Assembly: GCA_902781315.1 (NCBI GenBank)
Contig: CACZIT010000026.1
Coordinates: 1 to 44,599 of the forward strand
DNA length: 44,599 nt
From: an uncultured Prevotellaceae bacterium
Lineage (GTDB): Bacteria; Bacteroidota; Bacteroidia; Bacteroidales; Bacteroidaceae
Direction: 5' to 3'
Made by a program: the position numbers and the translations under genes. Numbering within the stretch: the first letter of the stretch is position 1; each line of letters starts with the position of its first letter. The notes beneath the pieces are model-generated. The model made no database searches. It saw only the letters and a program-made list of their open reading frames with translations, and had not been told where the DNA came from. Of the stretch, positions 41,435-44,599 are shown piece after piece.

Positions 41435-41878
41435 ATGGTGAAGAGAAGGATTTCCACACTGATGATTCTGCTGGCCAATATGCTGATATTGGCTCATGCT
41501 GTGGTGCCCCATCATCATCACAACAAGATGTTTGTGGCGATTCTTAATGTGCTGGATGAGGATGCTAGGGATTTGTTCAACCATGAGCACGGACATGAGC
41601 ATCATCACGACGGCAACTCGGAAGACTGCCTGATAAGCGAAGCCGAAGCAGCGGCTGTGCTGAAAATCCAGACGGACGACGGAGGCGAATGGGCTGCCGC
41701 ACAGTCAATAGACCATGAGGATGCCCTACAGATATGGACGGCCGCTGTAGCGCTTTACGAACTTTCATTTACTACAAGCAACAACGAAGATCATGTTAGG
41801 CGACGGCCTTACGTCGCCAGCGAGCATTCGGATTTCATAGCCCGTAGCAAAGGTCTTCGTGCCCCTCCCGCTTGCTGA
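41435..41878 (+). CDS. His-rich membrane/secreted protein (DUF6769-like)
   Basis: 147 residues from MVKRRISTLMILLANMLILA, a signal anchor, followed directly by HAVVPHHHHNK. A second His cluster, HEHGHEHHHD, lies near residue 50. The open frame reaches back to 41297, but that part is repeat sequence (CGCTTTCGTAGCGCAGCGGA at 41396-41415, also found in the element at 27841-28226). The layout resembles short Bacteroidetes proteins of metal-efflux loci. Metal binding is likely from the His content; no partner pump is present nearby. Confidence 0.7.
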   Translation: MVKRRISTLMILLANMLILAHAVVPHHHHNKMFVAILNVLDEDARDLFNHEHGHEHHHDGNSEDCLISEAEAAAVLKIQTDDGGEWAAAQSIDHEDALQIWTAAVALYELSFTTSNNEDHVRRRPYVASEHSDFIARSKGLRAPPAC

Positions 41879-41939
41879 TTTATATTTTTGCAATACAAAT
41901 AGGCACCCTTAAAACAGAAACCCTATGGTGAATGCAAAA

Positions 41940-41975
41940 GTAAGGGACTTGCCCACTATTGAGCAAGTCCCTTAC
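41940..41975. terminator. 13-bp terminator-like hairpin left of the S41 gene
   Basis: GTAAGGGACTTGC, 10-nt loop, GCAAGTCCCTTAC, perfect. On the minus strand it is followed by TTTTG. It lies beside the left direct repeat (41976-42048). Confidence 0.75.
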
Positions 41976-42048
41976 ATTATATCAGAGAGTTTTATTACTC
42001 CTCAACAGCTGCCTGCGCGGCGGCCAACAGGAACTGATTATCAGCACA
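41976..42048. repeat. Left direct repeat flanking the S41 peptidase segment
   Basis: ATTATATCAGAG, then ACTCCTC, then ACAGCTGCCTGCGCGGCGGC, then GATTATCAGC. The second copy is at 43609-43678. On the minus strand both read as a gene end, LAAAQAAVEE-stop, followed by a terminator hairpin. Confidence 0.8.
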
Positions 42049-42111
42049 TTACGGCGAATCTGGGAAACATTTGGGAAACATTATGAGCATGTACTGCGCA
42101 TTCTGCACACT

Positions 42112-43230
42112 CTATTTCTTCATGTCCTCAGCCACCCACAACACCAACTCGTCGATGTTGTCGGTGAGTTTTCTCTCCATAGGCAAGGGTATGATAACGT
42201 CGGGGGCGATGCCAAGACCTTCAGACGAGAAGTTCTTCTCGTAGAAGCCTGAGTCAACGGTCGTGGCATAGAATATGCCCAAGTGGCTGTTAGGCAATGG
42301 CTCCGTTCGGCAATTGCCTGTCAGATCACATCCGTTGGTGTTGCAGATACCATAGACCTTGCAACGGTCGCTGTAGTTCTTGACGAATTTCACAAGGCTT
42401 TCCGCCGCACTTCCTGTCATGAAATTTATCAATATGGCAGCCCGTTTGATGCGTGATGTCGGTTGACGATTGTTATCGCTTTCTCCAAGTGTTACGAACT
42501 TCTTTTTCGAAGTCTCACACCTTTCAATCAGTTGCCGGTTGAATACAGATGATGGCTGCAGTTCTAGAAGTTCCTTCCAAAAGAGAAGGTTCTTGGGAGT
42601 ATTACGAAACCATTGAACTTCTGGTTTATAAGGGTGGTCGTAAAGCAAATCATAGTATCCTTCCCATACGTTGTCGCCACCTCCGCCATTCCAGCGTATA
42701 TCGATAATGAGATTTTCGCAGTCAGATATGAGGAATTGCTGCAAGGCGTTTACTGTACTGTCGTAGAAATCCGGTTCGCATGACGGAACACGAATAAGCC
42801 AAGTTAGGGAATCCACCTTGCATGAAACTGGCATTGGTGCAATTTCGAAATTACCTGGATTTGTAAGTAATGTACTATCTAACTTAACGATTGCTTTTTC
42901 ACCTTGAATTTGTACTGCTATGAGGAATGTGTCAGACTCAAGTTGAATGTGATGGTCAAACTGGCTGTGGAACCAAAGTACATAATCCGTGGCGGCCTTT
43001 TCCAAACCTACCATCCCATTGTTTAGTTGCTTTCGGAGTCGCTTTTTCAAGGTTTTATATTCACGTTTGTAGCCTTTCTGCATGATGGCATCGAAGGGAG
43101 CATAGTTCTTTTCCACGAAACTAACCAAATAGTCATAGTCCTCCAAGTCTCTTTTCAGACTGTCAGAATTAGTTGCAAATGAGAATTGAGCAGTAAGGGC
43201 GAAAATGAGTAAGATGATGATTTTCTTCAT
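42112..43230 (-). CDS. Secreted S41-family peptidase-like protein
   Basis: 372 residues from MKKIIILLIFALTAQFSFA, a signal peptide; the Met at 43230 is preferred over one at 43263. The C-terminal half has the S41 (tail-specific protease) core: NLIIDIRWNGGGGDNVWEGY near 195, the Ser in ILINFMTGSAAESLVKFVKN near 280 and GLGIAPDVIIPLP near the end. No PDZ domain is visible. The N-terminal helical region (DYLVSFVEKNYAPFDAIMQK) is as in Bacteroidetes S41 proteins. AT-rich. It stands alone between direct repeats. Confidence 0.88.
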   Translation of the reverse strand: MKKIIILLIFALTAQFSFATNSDSLKRDLEDYDYLVSFVEKNYAPFDAIMQKGYKREYKTLKKRLRKQLNNGMVGLEKAATDYVLWFHSQFDHHIQLESDTFLIAVQIQGEKAIVKLDSTLLTNPGNFEIAPMPVSCKVDSLTWLIRVPSCEPDFYDSTVNALQQFLISDCENLIIDIRWNGGGGDNVWEGYYDLLYDHPYKPEVQWFRNTPKNLLFWKELLELQPSSVFNRQLIERCETSKKKFVTLGESDNNRQPTSRIKRAAILINFMTGSAAESLVKFVKNYSDRCKVYGICNTNGCDLTGNCRTEPLPNSHLGIFYATTVDSGFYEKNFSSEGLGIAPDVIIPLPMERKLTDNIDELVLWVAEDMKK

Positions 43231-43571
43231 GTCTTTCGTTCTTGTTTTTATTTGTTCCTTCATTCACGGCTGCAAAGATACAAATTATTATTTGAACTCC
43301 GATAAAATGCAGTATTACTTTTGTTGGATTCCGATAAAATGCACCATAAAATGCACCATGTTATCATGGTTTATTCCGATGTGTACACTGCTTTTTGTAG
43401 AAACTCGTATCTTAAAGCAGTAAATTGATATTATATCTCATCTTGCAAATTATACTACTTGTTGGTTTCTGCGCAAAAATACATATAATTAAGCAGCCAA
43501 ATAAAAAGCATAACATCGCAATCCTGCAACGTTATTACTTAATAATCGCCTGAAGTCTTCTTCTTGAGACT

Positions 43572-43601
43572 AAAAAAGACCTGCCCAAACGGACAGGTCC
43601 T
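43572..43601 (-). terminator. Terminator hairpin beside the right direct repeat
   Basis: GACCTG-c-CC / GG-a-CAGGTC stem. On the minus strand it is followed by TTTTTT. It has the same relation to the repeat as the hairpin at 41940 has to the left copy. Confidence 0.75.
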
Positions 43602-43608
43602 TTAACAA

Positions 43609-43678
43609 ATTATATCAGAGTATTTTACTCCTCTACAGCTGCCTGCGCGGCGGCTAACGGATGTTGATAATCAGCTAC
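43609..43678. repeat. Right direct repeat flanking the S41 peptidase segment
   Basis: ATTATATCAGAG ... ACTCCTC ... ACAGCTGCCTGCGCGGCGGC ... GATAATCAGC, about 85 percent like the left copy at 41976-42048 and in the same orientation. The minus strand reads ADYQHPLAAAQAAVEE-stop. Confidence 0.8.
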
Positions 43679-44556
43679 TTACAGGTTTAGTGTAAAGTAC
43701 TGGCACCTTAAATCCGACACATTCTGCGCGTTTTTACACGCTCGCAACGTGTTTTGGGAGCAGAATTTTCATTTTAATGTTATTATTTCTATTTTTGTTT
43801 TACACTAAATTGCTCGACATTACGTCTCACAATCCTTAACTGTCAACGCTTCACATGCCCCGAAGAAACAACCTCCAAAAACACGTTCTGCAAACTTTGT
43901 TTGCAAAGTTAGCAATTTATTCTGACTTTACACTCGTTTTGCACGTTTTTCTTGCAGAATGTGTCTGTTTTTAATTAAATTTAAGGTATAATGAACACCA
44001 AATCTGTCAATTCTTGCTTCAGTTAAAAGAAAAATGATTGGTTTTCTAGTTTAGGTTTAAGTTTAGATGTTCTTATATATATAATAAGGTGTGGTAAACC
44101 TGAATCAAAAGATTGAAGGTTTAATCTTTAAGTTTAGTTGTGCATGTATATATACATGAGTAAACCATAAACCTAAACTCAGTTAATTGAAACAATCAAT
44201 TGTTTTACACTAAATCCCTTTTCTTTTTAACTGAAGATAAACCTCTTCATTCACTCTCCTTCTCAATCTCCTTCTATTTTAACTGAAAATTCAGTTTTCA
44301 AAATTATAGACTAACATAATAATGTTTGCCTTTTCTGCTTTCGTGAGTCGATGAAATTAGGTTGCAAAGGTAACTGTTGTTCCTTCATCTACCCAAGGTG
44401 ATCCAATGGTATGACTCAAAATCTCCACACCATGCGGGTTGTATTTGGAGCCATAACCTTGTGCTGATGGTCACAACACCTTGTGAAGCAACATAATTTA
44501 TAATCACTCCCGAAAGTAGAGAAATCTACAGTAGGGAAATAAAAAACATCGAGATT
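43679..44556. other. Long AT-rich non-coding region with inverted repeats
   Basis: No gene seen. AGTTTAGGTTTA (44048-44059) and TAAACCTAAACT (44168-44179) are a perfect 12-bp inverted repeat. Between them lies CATGTATATATACATG (44143-44158), a 16-bp palindrome. TTTACACTAAAT occurs twice (near 43800 and 44212) with an inverted near-copy (TTTAGTGTAAAG) near 43687. A minus-strand TACCTTTG box lies at 44365-44372. It could be a promoter or integration region for the next gene. Confidence 0.6.
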
Positions 44557-44599
44557 ATGGCAAATCAAGCAACAACCACCTACAAGGTGACAGGCTCAC
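44557..44599 (+). CDS. Start of a gene cut by the window end
   Basis: An ATG followed by 14 open codons, MANQATTTYKVTGS, up to the last base. The leader before it (GAGATT) is A-rich, like other Bacteroidetes starts. Too short to assign. Confidence 0.4.
   Translation, partial: MANQATTTYKVTGS

Overview
The window looks like chromosomal DNA from a Prevotella/Segatella-type member of the Bacteroidales. The reasons are the TonB-receptor plus lipoprotein surface genes, the Bacteroidetes promoter pattern (TTTG, about 19-20 nt, TAnnTTTG) in front of many genes, the weak ribosome binding sites, DUF4836/DUF3256-like proteins, the HU-like protein remnant and the abundant short GC-rich palindromic repeats. 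Species cannot be fixed from the sequence alone.

Layout. (1) 43-11285, all minus: a surface and saccharolytic block with an Oar-like TonB receptor, a BACON/OB-fold lipoprotein, a large MG2-type secreted protein, an SGNH esterase and a PL11 rhamnogalacturonan lyase, together suggesting pectin (RG-I) use. (2) 11452-17309, minus: a six-gene housekeeping run with a nucleoside permease, bifunctional nuclease, RsmE, a DUF4836-like lipoprotein and an ABC ATPase/permease pair. (3) 17814-21016, plus: a class A penicillin-binding protein and a helical lipoprotein. (4) 21262-22406, minus: two small secreted proteins, then a non-coding kilobase holding a candidate structured RNA. (5) 23385-31614, minus: a redox cluster (two SDRs, three flavodoxins or FMN reductases, an aldo/keto reductase, an esterase, an acetyltransferase, an NTF2-like protein) with several deletion scars and a MITE-like inverted-repeat element. 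(6) About 31.9-37.1 kb: a lower-GC accessory island with a broken HU-like gene, a TnpB nuclease, an orphan four-repeat CRISPR array, and an operon coding for a zinc-ribbon membrane protein, a frameshifted RpoA-CTD-like protein and a HExxH protein. A DUF4160/DUF2442 pair follows. (7) 37.8-41.2 kb: an AraC regulator, a secreted monooxygenase, a second aldo/keto reductase and remnants, probably tied to the redox cluster by a shared promoter/operator. (8) 41.4-44.6 kb: a His-rich protein, an S41 peptidase between direct repeats, a long AT-rich non-coding stretch and the first codons of one more gene.

Two themes stand out. First, short palindromic repeats have entered coding sequences in frame (PL11, the MG2 protein, a flavodoxin, AraC), and octanucleotide repeats encode the signal peptides of two secreted enzymes. 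Second, the 32-37 kb island places a catalytically intact, zinc-finger-poor TnpB 112 bp from a CRISPR array with no cas genes, beside an uncharacterised metallopeptidase-like operon. This is the best candidate here for an undescribed system.
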